A stretch of 64,000 bases of DNA from Phyllostachys edulis (lineage: Eukaryota; Streptophyta; Magnoliopsida; Poales; Poaceae), in NCBI GenBank assembly GCA_036346405.1, contig CM070548.1, positions 68,543,739-68,607,738 on the forward strand, written 5' to 3'. Positions within the stretch are counted from its first letter, which is position 1, and each line of letters opens with the position of its first letter. Made by a program: the position numbers and the translations under genes. The notes beneath the pieces are model-generated. The model was not told the origin of the DNA. It saw only the letters and a program-made list of their open reading frames with translations, and did not search any database. Positions 1-11,974 of the stretch are shown here, piece after piece.

Positions 1-1880
1 GCAAGGCAAGCACCCCCTTTGATCATATTGATCCTAGTATTTTACTTATTGTACTTTGTTTTGTAAATCCTATTATGCATGCGCGTATGTTTGTATGAAA
101 ATGCTATTATCGGGAAAATGGCAGTTGTAAATCCTACTTGCTGCATATGTCTCCTTGGATTATTGATCTCTTACTGTTGTAACCATTAGAATATGGGTTA
201 GACAATATGTGATGTCATTTGGGAATTTTCGAGTGCAGTCATTGCACAAATGCCACTAGAGCGATAGAATTTCCGAAAATTTATAAAAGGACAATATGTT
301 ACTTTGTGAATTTGGGATTATTTTATAAAATGTCCAGAGGAGTTACCTCTGTTATTTTATATGAAAATGATATGAAAACTTTAGTATTTAGACACAGGCA
401 AGTTATATTGTATTCTGAAAAGGTGAGGATTGAAACTCACTAGTAGATAGGGTGGAGATCTTGCCCGTAGTCGGCTAAGGACTAAAGTCAGCAAATCTGG
501 GACTAAGACCTAATCGTACAACCATATGTGCTAGTATGGGATGGTCGTAGCTAACTAAGTTATCGAAATCTTAGCCTTGCATGACAGTAGGCAGAAGTAG
601 TACGCACATTTGGGGGATCGATGTCTTGAAACAACTACTCGAATACCTCACTTCGACAGGTTTCCATCCGAGCGAAGTGAGGGACTTGCTCAACAGGGGC
701 TGTCCGGCAAGTAAGGCTCCTCAACCAATGTGTTACCTTGTTACTATCAGTGTTGTTATTATTATTTTCCCAACGGATGAGGATAATGATTCATAGAGCT
801 AGTGCAATGTTAGGACTACATAATGTAAAGGCTGCATCGCGAACTCTAGATTGCTTACCTTCGATAGTGAACAACGATATAGAGATATTCCAGGCAACTG
901 GAGTACCGCGTACTATGGGTAAAGTTGTACACCTCTGCAGAGTGATAAACTATTCGAATAGCCGCATTCGTGGTCATGAGCATGCTTAGTGCGGCTGGTA
1001 TGGTGGTAGTTTTTGTTTTCCAAACTGTTTTGTCACAAAATGTTGGGGTAATGACACGGGGTTTTATTTTGTTGAGTTAACTGCCATGTCTACGGTTTTT
1101 GTTGCTATGTCTATAGCGGATTGTCATTCTCTGACTAATTTGCTATTTTATAGTAGTATTGCCATGTCTATGGTTGAACATGAACTTGTCAGTGCCATTT
1201 CTATGGCAAAACTTGATTATATTTTTGCTTACAACCGGGTAGGGTTGTGAGTGTTTGTTGTTACTTGTTCAGCTACTTTACTTACTGTCATGTACTTACT
1301 TTTTCATAAACTGCTCTTTCAAATACCGTTGCAAATTATTACTTATGTTTATTGCAAATAAACTTGGCTTTGAGCAAAAGAACTTGTAGAGTAGAGCCAT
1401 ACTCTTGACGGCCTTGCATCTAATATAACTTTTGTGATACACTACAAGTCTTGCTGAGTACACAAGTACTCAATCTTGTTGTTGTTGTTGCTTTAGACTT
1501 TGCAGATGAACCAATGCCTGACGACGAGTTCTTTGCACCTGGCACCGAGGGGTTCGGTGACGGGTCTACTTAGGCCTTGTTTCCTTGTCGGTTGCCTGAG
1601 GGATCAGATGGGCATGTCGCTGGACCTTTTCTACTACTACTACTATGTTTTTTTGCTGTGACTTTACTTACTTTTGACGACTGCTTTTATTTGGCTAGTC
1701 GGCCGTGGTTTGTAATAACCTTTGTAATAACTTAAGTAGTTGTCCCTTTTGCTTTACTTTAGACTATGAATGTATGATTGTGATGCCAGATGTTGTGAAT
1801 GTGTGTGCTAGCCTTTATTCCTGGGACTAGCACTGTATACACATAAGATCCATGGGTATTCCATGCCCAAGGGTCTGACA
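1..1880 (+). mobile_element. 3' part of a long gypsy-type LTR (copy 1), cut by window start
   Basis: This stretch shares a series of landmarks, in the same order, with 3900-7546, 28790-30426 and 61460-63045. They are a GGCAAGCA...GATCCTA start, a block around 925-990 (GTTGTACACCTCTGCAGAGTG, then a CGAATAGCCGC...ATGAGCATGCT segment), and a direct TGAGTACACAAGTACTCAAT motif near 1455. It ends at about 1880 in TCTGACA, where copia sequence begins. No real coding region is visible; short ORFs here are chance. The family is inferred from copy 3, which directly follows a gypsy polypurine tract. Confidence is good for repeat membership and lower for the exact end. Confidence 0.7.
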
Positions 1881-1887
1881 ATATGCC

Positions 1888-2292
1888 AGTGGACTGCAAA
1901 TGGATCTTTAAAAGGAAGCGTAGACCTGATAGTACTATAGAAAAGTACAAGGCCCAATTAGTGGCAAAGGGTTTCACGTAAAAAGAGGGTGAAGACTGCT
2001 TTGATACATACTCTCTTGTGGCTCCTTTATCCATAATTCGGGTGCTTCTAGCACTAGCTGCCGCATACAAACTCCAAGTACATCAAATGGATGTAAAGAC
2101 CGCTTTCCTAAATGGAGAGTTGGATGAGGAGATTTATATGCAACAATCCGATGGTATTGTGGTTGAAGGACAAGAGAAGAAAGTATGTCAATTGATTAAA
2201 TCCTTGTATGGTCTAAAGCAAGCTCCCAAGCAATGCCATAAGAAATTTGATGGTACTATGACATCAGTCGGCTTTTTTGTAAACGGTTTATA
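1888..2292 (+). pseudogene. Ty1/copia reverse transcriptase fragment
   Basis: The translation gives the copia RT signature VHQMDVKTAFLNGELDEEIY followed by a LIKSLYGLKQAPKQ segment. The part upstream (CKWIFKRKRRPD-like) is in the same frame and is broken by a TAA at about 1981. The fragment matches the RT region of the larger copia copy at 8590-8990 almost base for base, with a few substitutions. It stops in a TA microsatellite and lacks the YVDD active site, RNase H, integrase and LTRs. It is a dead remnant. Confidence 0.85.
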
Positions 2293-2302
2293 AATGTGTC
2301 TC

Positions 2303-2308
<6 letters not shown>

Positions 2309-2385
<77 letters not shown>
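2309..2385. repeat. (TA)n microsatellite
   Basis: About 77 bases of uninterrupted TA dinucleotides lie between the truncated copia fragment and the next LTR-like stretch. Such tracts are self-complementary and slip readily, so the length is probably polymorphic. Confidence 0.97.
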
Positions 2386-2388
<3 letters not shown>

Positions 2389-3423
2389 CATTTTATCATG
2401 TTTAATTGACATGAAGATATTGCATGCTTATATGATATTTCTGTCATTAAAATGATGCTAGAATTATGCTTTAATTATCATTAATTATGCTGGAATTAAT
2501 TCTAAATATTTGCCGAAACTGCCAATTTTACAATAATTTAGAAAACCAGTTACTAAATGAATGGTTTCCTCGTTTGATGTCATTTCTCTGCTCTTCGATT
2601 GTAGTGTAGCGCTACAATTGGATCTTCTTCTTTGTCTCCGGCGCTGAGGTCGCTGCAGAAGATCTCCAAGCTCGGTGAGTCCCTATCGACTTTGTGCCTG
2701 GTTTGAGCATCGCATCACCTCACTAGACCTTCTTGCACCACTCATTTCATCCATCCTCGCCCACATGGAGCTGCCACAATGAGCCTCCCTGTCTCCTCCA
2801 CCGCCGTCGACGACAATGTCTCTCCGGTGAGCCCTTAACCTCACCGAGGCATTTTTCTCCATCCATGGCCCCTCCTTAAGCTATGCATGTGCTTTATTTC
2901 AGTTAATTTCCATCAGGGCGATTAGTCATCGTCAAGCTTGTCGCCACCGCCACTGATCGTCGCTGTCAAGCCGCCTCAGCCCCTCTCCAACCTCGTTCTC
3001 AGCTTCCTCGTGATTGTGGTGAGCTATTGGAACTTAAGCCCCAATTAATTTGAGTAATGCAGAATGTTTGCACCGAATTCATCGGTGACTCCTATGGCGC
3101 CACCGCTGGAAGTCACTGCCAGCTCGCCTCAGGCGACCCTAGGGCCTAGAGCCACACCCAAAACCTTTGCGACGACCCCCTAAGCCGATTTGAGCCTCAC
3201 GGCCACCTTGAGCTAGTCCCTAGCGTGAAAGACGCATCCACCCGAGAGTCCCCGCCGCCACTCACCATCGCATCACCGACTCCGTCCATCTCTTCGGCCA
3301 TCTCCACCTCCCTAAGCATCTATTTGGTCCCCTCTACCTATTTCTGAAGTTCCCCGAGCTAATCCACGTGAGCTTCAACACCGGCGAGCTTCTCTCCCTT
3401 GTGGCCACGCGCGCGCTCTCCAC

Positions 3424-3426
<3 letters not shown>

Positions 3427-3463
<37 letters not shown>
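3427..3463. repeat. (TC)n microsatellite
   Basis: About 37 bases of TC dinucleotide repeat lie inside the 5' half of LTR copy 2. Confidence 0.95.
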
Positions 3464-3468
<5 letters not shown>

Positions 3469-3721
3469 AGTGGGTCCCACACATTTAAACGATAATTAGC
3501 ACTTAATTATAGTAGCTTATGTGTACTTAGTCGATGACAGGTGGGACCGGCTGAATAGTTAATCAAAAATCTAATTCTAGACATTTTTAGTAGATGAGTC
3601 TATGACATGTGGGACCCCTCTGTTTCATAAAACAAAATCAAAGGAATGAGTGACTGACAGGTAGGCCCCATGTGTAAGGTTAATAAAATTCGGAAAAATG
3701 AGAAAGCCGCTTTAGTTCTAA

Positions 3722-3871
3722 GGAAATACGCTTTCTCAGTTGGAAAGCGTAAACCTCAGTGAAACTCAGAGGAGAATACGTTTTCTTTACTCGAAAGCGT
3801 AAACCTCAGTATAATATAGAAGAGAATATGCTTTCTCTGCTGGAAATCGGAAAAATCAGAAATACGCCGTC
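3722..3871. repeat. Three 50-bp tandem units, each with a hairpin
   Basis: Imperfect inverted repeats start at 3727, 3777 and 3827, an exact 50-base period. The first is perfect: TACGCTTTC at 3727-3735, a 7-base loop, then GAAAGCGTA at 3743-3751. The second keeps GAAAGCGTA but has a mutated left arm, and the third has decayed on both arms. The linker carries AAACCTCAGT. The array sits inside the gypsy-type LTR. Confidence 0.85.
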
Positions 3872-4585
3872 GACATCATCTTTTATTTTTTAGGATTTTT
3901 CAAACCGAACCAAATTGAAACCTTAATAACTTTTGCATAAAAACTCCAAATGAGATTATTATTTTTTATAAATTCATCTAAAATCATGCTCTGCTAGAAT
4001 ATGAAAAAAAATATTTGGATTTGGTTTCTATTGAAAATATTTTACATTATTTAATTTGTTTCTGGCTCTTTTTTATTAGACGTTGATTCTTCGAACAATA
4101 TTTTCGATGACCATCCATCCTCCTATTCAGAACAACTAGAACAAGGCAAGCAACCGCTTTAATCATGTTGATCCTACTAATTTAATTATTATACTTATTT
4201 TTACAAAATCAATTATGCATGCGTGTATGTTTGATGTAAAATTTGCTATGTTTGGGTTAACGGTAGTTGTAATCCTAATTGATGCATAATCTTCTGTGAT
4301 ATATTGATGTCCTTGCTGTTGTAGCCATTAGAATATGGTTTAAGCAATAGATGATGTCAAATTGGGAGTTTTAAGTGCGAACATCACACAAATGCTGACT
4401 AGAGCGATTGTCTTTTTTCCAAAATTTGTAAAAGGGCGATATGATAAACATGAGTTTTGAAAATTTTGAAAAGAATTTCCAGAGGGGTGTACCTTTGTTA
4501 TTTTTTATAAAAATTAAAATGCAAAACCTAGTTTTCAGCATGGGCGAGTTATATTATATTCTGCGAAGTATGAGAGGTGTATATC

Positions 4586-6359
4586 TGTTGGACCGAAAAG
4601 ACGACTAGAGGGGGGTGAATAAGAGCACGCTCACTTTTTCACAAAGGTCAGATTCAACACCAATCTCACTCCAGTAGCTATAGAAGCTATGAAGATCAAT
4701 ATACAAGTACAGCGGAAGACTTGTATTGAATCCAAACCAAAATCCCCAAGGCAAAAGATCAAACGAGGTTCAAACCCTAAAGGGAGGTCAGACCAACGGC
4801 TTATGGGTGGTTAGACCGGAGGGCCGTCTGACCGGCGTTATAACTTTGGTCTGACCGGTTTTGTCCAGAACAGAAGAACATCCCGAAAACTCAAAGCTCA
4901 AAACGATCTAACTTTTGATCCGTGAGGGCAAACTCCACGAAACTTGACACACACCTTCTCAAAGATATTTGAAACCTATTCCAATCGGAGATGGTGAAGA
5001 TCCAAGCCAAAGTCCCTATCTTTTACAGTTTGAACGAAGGTGGTTCAAAAACCGAGTCAAAACGAAAATATGATCTAAAGACTTGCTCGTGGGTGATTGA
5101 TGATCAAGATGATCCTAGATGGGTTCCCACATGTCACAGCAAGTTAGATCAAAGCAAGAAACCAAGCAAAAACTTGTGGATTAAAGAAAGACCACAAATC
5201 ACTAAATAGAGAGAAAGAAAGCAAATAGACTCATCTTTGAGGGAACTTTCTTTGGATTGATTTGATATGGTATTGGTTTACAGCCACTCCGTCAATGGAG
5301 GACAAAGACTCAATAAATGAGCACGAAATCAAATCCAACTCTCTAGAACCCTAACCTCCACTAATCCTCTCCCTAAGCAAACTAGGGTTTCAAACACAAT
5401 GAAAGGGTTGAGGGTGCACCACCTCCCTCCTCTATTTATAGTGGAGGCTTAGACCTTCTAGAAGATTGAACCTTAATGGGCTCTGTTAAGGCCCAAAACA
5501 AGCAGGACACATCGCACGCCTTTTAAAACGAGCGTCTTCATCTCTTGACCTAATCCTCTTCACCTTGCGCCATCTTGCGCCGTGAGTTGGCAAAGGTCAC
5601 CAAGGCGGTATTTGGTGAAATTACCAAAATACCCTTCTCGATCTTTTGCAAAGACCGAGTCCCAAGCTGCGTGAAGCACCTCCCATACTTCACCACGTGT
5701 AGGTTGATCCAATGCTCTCATCATGTCGGCAAGTCTCCCCATCCGGCTCCCACCGAAACCACCATGGCACTTGCAGGCCCACCGCACCGCTTGATCCAAC
5801 CTGTTAATCGAATCGCCCATTCGGTCACCTTTGTCCCTCTTGCGCCATGCTTGACTCCATTGACCTCACCCGGCATCCCGATCGTTACGGACCTCAGCTC
5901 TCCAAGCCTAGTCCCGATCATCCTCGCCGTTGACCGTCATTGACCTTCAAGCAACCTGCACATCAATAGACAAAGAAATCGAATTCGGGAACAAGTTCTT
6001 CACAACTTGACCCACGTTAGTTAAAACATGTATCATGCAACACATATGCCATGAAACCCACGAACTTGACCTAACCCAACAATCATCACCACCAGTTGGC
6101 CGATGAAACAAGTGAAAACCGGTTAGACCGCCACTTTGGCGGTCCGACCGCTCAGGACTTAGCCAAAATCCACTCGGCGGGGCGGTCGTATAAAATGGCG
6201 GTCGGATTGCTGGCGATCAAAGCGTCAACGCCGGTCGAGACCACACGACCGACAAGCATTCTCAACTTTACCGAAAACGCATGTTTCGACAAACCGTAAG
6301 CGACATTGCTAATTGTAACATCATCCTAAGTTCTCAGGCATATCCCCATGATATTCACA
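4586..6359 (-). mobile_element. Solo LTR, Sirevirus type, with perfect 5-bp target duplication
   Basis: The 1,774-base insert begins TGTTGG and ends TTCACA. It is flanked on both sides by ATATC (4581-4585 and 6360-6364). Close to its left end it carries GACTAGAGGGGGGTGAATA, also found at the same end of both LTRs of the large Sirevirus-like element (14915 and 24741); this sets the orientation. Inside are clustered GACCGG/GACCGCC inverted motifs (4800-4870 and 6120-6260), comparable with the GCGGTACTACCGC motifs of the large element. There is no internal region, so it is read as the product of LTR-LTR recombination. Confidence 0.88.
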
Positions 6360-7589
6360 ATATCACAAGTATATAGAGAGAGATTCTTTCTTGAGTCGAA
6401 CGTCGGTATATCCGACCTAAGCATAAGCGTACAACCACATGTACTGGTATGGGACGGCATTAGCTAATTAAGTCATTGAAAACTAGCCTTGCACATTGGT
6501 AGGCAGTAGTAGTGCGGGCATGACCGATGTAGGCATGTCCGAAGGGGCTCCCTTCGCCAAGGCGTTGGGCACAAAGCCTTCCGACATAACTATGAATGCC
6601 TCACTGAGACGGGGGTGTGCCCGGGTGAAGTGGGGGAATTCATTCGCTGGGCTAGTGCAAGGATATGACTAGATGATGTAAAGGCTTCGACACGTGCTCT
6701 AAACTACTTACCAAAGGTAGTGAGTGGTGGTATCGACGGATGCCGAACAAACTAGAGAATTCGTGTGCTGTGAGTAAAGTTGTACCCCTCTACAGAGTGT
6801 AAATCTATTTAAATAGTCGTGCTCGCGGTGATGAGCGTGCTAAGTGTAGTATTGCTGGGTATAGTCTTGATTTTATAAAAAAAAGTTTTGTTGAAAAAAA
6901 AACATGGGAAATGTTTTGTTGGTTTTATTTGAGTTGAGTGCCATGTCTATGGCTGAAAGCAAAAGTCGCTCGCAGCCGAGGAGGGTTGTGAGTTGTTATT
7001 GTTATTCATTCAATTACTTAGTGCTAAATGAAACTTGCTTTATGCTGAAAATAACTTGTAGAATAGAGCCTCTCCTCTTGTTAGCCTTGTATTTATAATA
7101 ATCGATACACTACAAGTCTTGCTGAGTACACATTGTACTCAATCTTACTTAAATTGTTGTTCATAGTCAGATGACGAGCCTACGTCAAACGATGCCTTCT
7201 TCGCACCCGGAACCGGTGGGTTCGGTAATGGGTCTATCTAGGATTTGTCTCTTGTTGGTTGCTTTGGGTTTGGATGGGCATGCTGTTGGAAATTATCTAC
7301 TTTTATCACTTTTACTTCCGCTGCTACTTTTGGTTACTCTGTTAATACTTGTTTTTATTTGGCTGGTCGGCCGATGGTGTAATAACTCTTAACCGCTTAA
7401 GTTATGTACCCATTTTGCTTTACTTTTGTACATGTGAATGTATGGATGTGATATCAATGTTGGAGTTGTGTGTACTAGCCACTGATCATGGGACTAGTAT
7501 GGTACACACATGAGAGCTTCAGGTATTCAAAGCCCGGGGTTCAACACAAAGCAACCCCGAAAACCTTTTTATAGCGTTGAAGGGTGAAG

Positions 7590-8200
7590 CACCTCTCCAC
7601 TTGAGATAATCCATTCTGATCTTTGTGAGATGATTGGAATATTAACTAAAGATGGCAAATATTATTTTATAACTCTCATAGATGATGTGACTAAGTATTG
7701 CTACATTTACTTACTTAAGTCGAAAGATGAAGCACTAGAACACTTTAAAATCTTTAAAGCCGAAGTAGAAAATCAACTAGAAAAGAAAATCAAATAGTTA
7801 AGGTCGGACCGAGGCAGTGGATATGTCTCAAATGAATTCTCACAATTCTTTGAAGAAAGTGGAATAATTCATGAAATTACTCCACCATACTCACCCCAAT
7901 CGAATGGAATAGCTGAAAGGAAGAACCGAACTCTTTGTGACTTGGTTAATGCCATGCTACAAAGTTCTAGTATGTCGGACTATTGGTGGGGTGAAGAAGT
8001 TCTCACAGCTAGTTATGTCCTCAATGGGGTTCCACCTCAAAATCAAGAGGAAACAGTTTGTGAAGGATGGAATGGGAGAAAACCTAACTTATCATTTCTT
8101 CAAACTTGCGGATGCCTTGGAAAAATGCATGTGTTGTTACCTAAGAAAAGAAAGTTTGGCCTAAGACTATTTATTGTGTCTTTCTAGGGTTTGCTAAAAA
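7590..8200 (+). pseudogene. Ty1/copia integrase domain, broken
   Basis: The integrase core is readable with its three acidic landmarks: HSDLCE near 7615, RSDRGSGYVSNEF near 7800 and a GIAERKNRTL helix near 7910. An in-frame TAG lies just before the second aspartate (7797-7799), and further frame loss follows about 8030. The zinc-binding HHCC part, protease and gag are missing, so the element is truncated at its 5' end, directly against LTR copy 2. The enzyme family inserts reverse-transcribed DNA; this copy cannot. Confidence 0.85.
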
Positions 8201-8229
8201 CAACACAGCTTATAGATTTCTAGTTGTCA

Positions 8230-9337
8230 AATCTGAGGTGAGTGACATCGCTACAAATGTAATGATAGAATCTTATGATGCGACTTTCTTTGAACATGTG
8301 TTCCCTACGAGACCAAATGAAGTCAATGACCCTAATGGTTCAGATGAACACTCTATTCTTCCTAGTGTGGATAACACTGCTCCAGAGTTAGAGTTGAGGA
8401 GGAGTAACAGGCAGAGGACTGAAAAGTCTCTTAGCGATAACTATGTCACCTATGTCGTGGAAGATGAACCACGGACCCTTTCAGAGGCATACACATCCCC
8501 AGATGTGGATTACTAAAAGGAAGCAGTCCGTAGCGAGATGGATTCCATCATAGCTAATGAAATATGGGAGGTTACAGACCTCCCATCTGGATACAAGCCA
8601 GTAGGCTGCAAATGGATCTTTAAAAGAAAGCGTAGACCTGATGGTACTACAAAAAAGTACAAGGCCGTTAAGTGGCAAAGGGTTTCACGCAAAAAGAGTG
8701 TGAAGACTATTTTGACACATACTCTCTTGTGGCTTGTGTACCCACAATTCGGATGCTTTTAGCACTAGCTGCCGCATACAAACTTCAAGTACATCAAATG
8801 GATGTAAAGACCACTTTCCTAAATAAAGAGTTGGATGAGGAGATTTATACGCAACAGCCCGAAGGTTTTGTGGTTGAAGAGCAAGAGAAGAAAGTATGTC
8901 GATTGATTAAATCCGTGTATAGTCTAAAGCAAGCTCCCAAGCAATGGCATGAGAAATTTGATAGTACTATGACCTCGATCGGCTTTTGTGGGAACAAAGC
9001 CGATAAATATGCCTACTATCGGTTTAGTGTGGGCGAAGGTGTCATTCTGTGTTTTTACGAGGATGACATATTACTTTTTGGGACCAACATGGATGCAATC
9101 AATAAAACAAAGCCTTTCCTCTGCCAGAATTTTGATATGAAAGACTTGGGAGAAGCTGATGTTATCTTAAATATCAAGCTAATAAAGGGTGAAAATGGGA
9201 TTATTCTTTCAAAATCCCATTATGTGGACAAGGTCCTAACCGGATTTGGATTCATGGACTGTAAGTTAGTAGCCACAGCCTATGATCCAAATGTTATGCT
9301 ACATAAAAAACACTGGATATGGAAAAGACTAGCTTAA
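8230..9337 (+). pseudogene. Ty1/copia reverse transcriptase, frameshifted
   Basis: After a linker (8238-8516, closed by a TAA) the RT begins with a DSIIANEIWEV block. It shifts frame near 8665 and continues from 8672 with the KGFTQK...VHQMDVKTTFL block. The catalytic box reads FYEDD instead of YVDD, so the aspartates survive but the tyrosine-valine context has changed. It closes at a TAA at 9335-9337. It is the same family as the fragment at 1888-2292. The sequence is disabled. Confidence 0.88.
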
Positions 9338-9344
9338 ATATTCT

Positions 9345-10010
9345 CAAAAAATTGGATCCTTAATGTATCTAACTAGTGCAATGAGACCAGACATCTCATA
9401 TGCTATAAGCAGATTGAGTCGTTATATGGCTAATCCAAGAGATGATCATTGGATAGCACTAGAGAGGGCACTTAAGTACCTAAAGGGGACCACAAATTTG
9501 GGAATACATTATTCTGGCCGTCCGGCAGTTTTAGAAGGGTTCAGTGATTCTAATTGGATCAATGACTCAAATGACATGAAAGCTACGAGTGGCTATGTTT
9601 TCACTCTAGCAGGTGGGGCTGTTTCGTGGAAGTCTTCTAAACAGGCTATCCTTACATGGTCCACCATGGAGGATGAGTTGGTAGCACTAGACTCAGCAGC
9701 TGTAGAGGTAGAATGGATTAGAGAACTCCTTTCTGACCTACCTGTATTGGAAAAGACAATTCCAGCTATATTAACCTACTGTGATAACCAAGCCGTTCTG
9801 ATTAAGGCGAAGAGTAGGAAGGACAATATGAAGTCCTCAAAACATATAAAGAGGCGACTTAAGTCGGTAAGGCATGCCAGAGAGACGAGTGTTATTTCTG
9901 TGGAATACATCCGGTCTGAAAGGAACTTGGCAGATCCTTTCACCAAAGGATTGGCGCGGAAGGCCATCTTTGCAACGTCTAAGGGAATGGGGCTCATACC
10001 CATGTAAAGG
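9345..10010 (+). pseudogene. Ty1/copia RNase H domain
   Basis: This segment is open for 214 codons from 9363. It shows copia C-terminal landmarks: an RPDISYAISRLSRYMANP block, then GFSDSNWINDSND, where the first RNase H aspartate lies, then STMEDELVAL with the catalytic glutamate, and YCDNQAVLIKA with the next aspartate. It ends with the ADPFTKGL tail usual for this clade. It is separated from the RT by a stop and frame change around 9337-9362. The tail to about 10140 is non-coding copia sequence. No LTR of this element was recognised on either side. Confidence 0.88.
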
Positions 10011-10169
10011 CCCACATTGGTGGTAACCTATCCTAGTAAATCGGAGATCCCGTGAACTAGGCTCTAGAACAACAAACTGTGTGGGATTAAAAAGCACAAC
10101 TAAGGGTCCTATTAGCTACAATGTTGTTTCTGTATGGGAGGTTGAGCAATAGCTCTTAATAAATTTGAT

Positions 10170-10855
10170 ACCTATATGGCAGGCCGAGTTGTCACCTAGG
10201 AGGAGTTCTGTACTGCCTTCCGACGAGCCCACGTTCCCGCCGGCTTGATGAAGTTGAAGAAGAAGGAATTTCAGTCGCTCAAGCAAGGACGTAAATCAGT
10301 GACAGAGTATTTACATGAGTTCAACCACTTGGATCGGTATGCTCCAGAAGGTGCCACCAAGCAAGAAAAGTTCATGGATGGCTTGTCCGAGGAGCTGCAA
10401 GACAAGCTGTTTATCATTGACTTTTCCGACTTCTAGATATTGGTGGACAAGGCCATTGTCGCTAAGTATAAGAGGAAAGCACTTGGTGAATCCCATAAAC
10501 GCAAATGGGAGGCACATAAACCATCAAGAGGCAGCCATCCCCCTCCTCGTTTCGGGCAAGCCCCGATGCCCCGTCATCAGGCTCCACCACCACCGAGACC
10601 GTTGATGTTTGCACCTCATCCTCCGCAAGCCGTGTTTCAACCACGTGCACCTACAGGATAGCAAGGAGGCCTCTGCAATCCAGCTGTTAAGGTCGTTTTC
10701 TTTTATGGCCATAACAAGGGACACTACGCCAATAGCTGTCCTATGAAGAATGAAGCAGCCACTTGCCCTAATCAAGGGCAAGTGCAAGGGCAAGGACGTG
10801 GTCATCCCTCGACTCAGAAGGTGGCCCAGCAAGTTTAGAATGTTGCTCGTGGTTG
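10170..10855 (+). pseudogene. Ty3/gypsy gag remnant
   Basis: A retrotransposon gag domain is readable (FQSLKQGRKSVTEYLHEFN, then EKFMDGLSEELQDKL). It is followed by a basic proline-rich stretch and a zinc-knuckle position at about 10690-10745, where the usual CxxC is FFYG, so two metal ligands are gone. In-frame TAG codons occur at about 10436 and 10658. It lies immediately upstream of the protease and RT of the same element. The element's own 5' boundary is hidden by the copia remnant. Confidence 0.8.
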
Positions 10856-10894
10856 AGTCAACCATATCTCAACTGAGGAAGCGCAGGAGGCACC

Positions 10895-11357
10895 CGACGT
10901 CGTGTTGGGTACGCTTCTCATCAATTCTCGTCCTACTACCGTTTTATTCGATTCCGGAGCTTCACATTCTTTCATATTGAAATCTTTTGCTACACTTGGT
11001 GATATTACGTATGTTCCTATGCATGTTTCTTTGATTATTCACTCTCCGGGGTCAGAAATGAGAGTTGAACTTGATTGTCAGGATGTATCGATCAAAATTG
11101 GAGGAGTGGGATTTTTGGCGAATCTTATTCTCCTTAATTCAGCAAGTTTGGATGTGATATTTGGGATGGATTGTTTATCCAAACACTCGGGGCAAATAGA
11201 TTGTGCCAAGAAGTTCATCTCCCTCACAAGTCCATCCGGCGAGCAAGTTGGGATTTCGCCAAAGCTGCAAGGGCCGCACCTTTTCGTTGAAGCGAGGCTA
11301 GCTCTAGAAATTCATAAAGTCCTGGTGATGTGTGACTTCGTTGATGTATTTCCCTAA
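10895..11357 (+). pseudogene. Ty3/gypsy aspartic protease domain
   Basis: The retropepsin active site VLFDSGASHSFI is intact near 10945, and the partner motif VIFGMDCLSKH follows near 11155. The frame ends at a TAA at 11355-11357, before the RT. In living elements this domain is part of the Pol polyprotein and matures Gag and Pol. Confidence 0.85.
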
Positions 11358-11404
11358 GAATTATCTGGAATGTCTCCATCTGGGACATCGAGTTCGTCAT
11401 CGAG

Positions 11405-11974
11405 TTGTTGTCCGGTACTACCCCGATTTCAAAGAGGCCATACCGGATGCCTCCGAATGAATTGGAGGAGTTGAAGAAGCAACTTGGTGAGCTTCAAGAG
11501 AAGGGTTTCAATCGCTCAAGCTCATCACTGTGGGATTGTCCTATGATCTTTGTAAAGAAGAAGGACAAGACTCTGCGTATGTGCGTTGATTACCGTCCAC
11601 TTAATGAAGTGACAGTGAAGAATATGTATCCATTGCCTCGGATTGATGATATTTTTGATCAATTGACCAGAGCTTGGGTATTCTCCAAGATTTATGTGAG
11701 ATTGGGCCATCACCAAGTTAGGATCAGATCAGAAGATATTCCAAAGATGGCTTTCTCTACTCGCTACGGACTGTACGAGTACACCGTCATGTCTTTCGGC
11801 TTGACGAATGCTCCTGCCCTGTTCATGAATCTTATGAATATGGTATTCATGGAATATTTGGACAAGTTTGTGGTGGTCTTCATAGATGGCATCCTCATCT
11901 ACTTGAAGAATGATGAAGAGCATGCCCAACACCTGCGGTTAGTGCTGGAGAAGTTGCGTGAGCACAAGCTATAA
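11405..11974 (+). pseudogene. Ty3/gypsy reverse transcriptase, catalytic residues lost
   Basis: RT blocks are clear: PYRMPPNELEELKKQL, FVKKKDKTLRMCVDYRPLN, then AFSTRYGLYEYTVMSFGLTN. Two active-site aspartates are changed. The usual SKIDLRSGYHQ reads SKIYVRLGHHQ, and the usual FIDDILIY reads FIDGILIY. The enzyme would therefore be inactive even with the frame restored. A TAA closes the frame at 11972-11974. Confidence 0.9.

Larger units (their letters stand above)
2386..7546 (+). mobile_element. Long gypsy-type LTR (copy 2), interrupted by a Sirevirus solo LTR
   Basis: The 3' half (about 4141-4585 and 6365-7546) follows copy 1 closely. It has the GGCAAGCA/GATCCTACT start at 4145, the TAGCCATTAGAATATGG block at 4322, the block at 6777-6845 (GTTGTACCCCTCTACAGAGTG), and a TTCAACA end near 7546. 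The 5' half has CT-rich and GC-rich stretches, a CT microsatellite and a tandem hairpin repeat. Its start is not defined. Removing 4586-6359 plus one ATATC restores continuity with copy 1. It probably is, or once was, the 5' LTR of the gypsy element whose gag-pol lies at 10.2-14.2 kb. No binding site for primer tRNA is visible after its end, because copia sequence begins there. Confidence 0.6.

Noticed and set aside
8481..8678. Minus-strand ORF within the copia remnant
   Set aside because: Antisense of the RT coding segment, no independent evidence.
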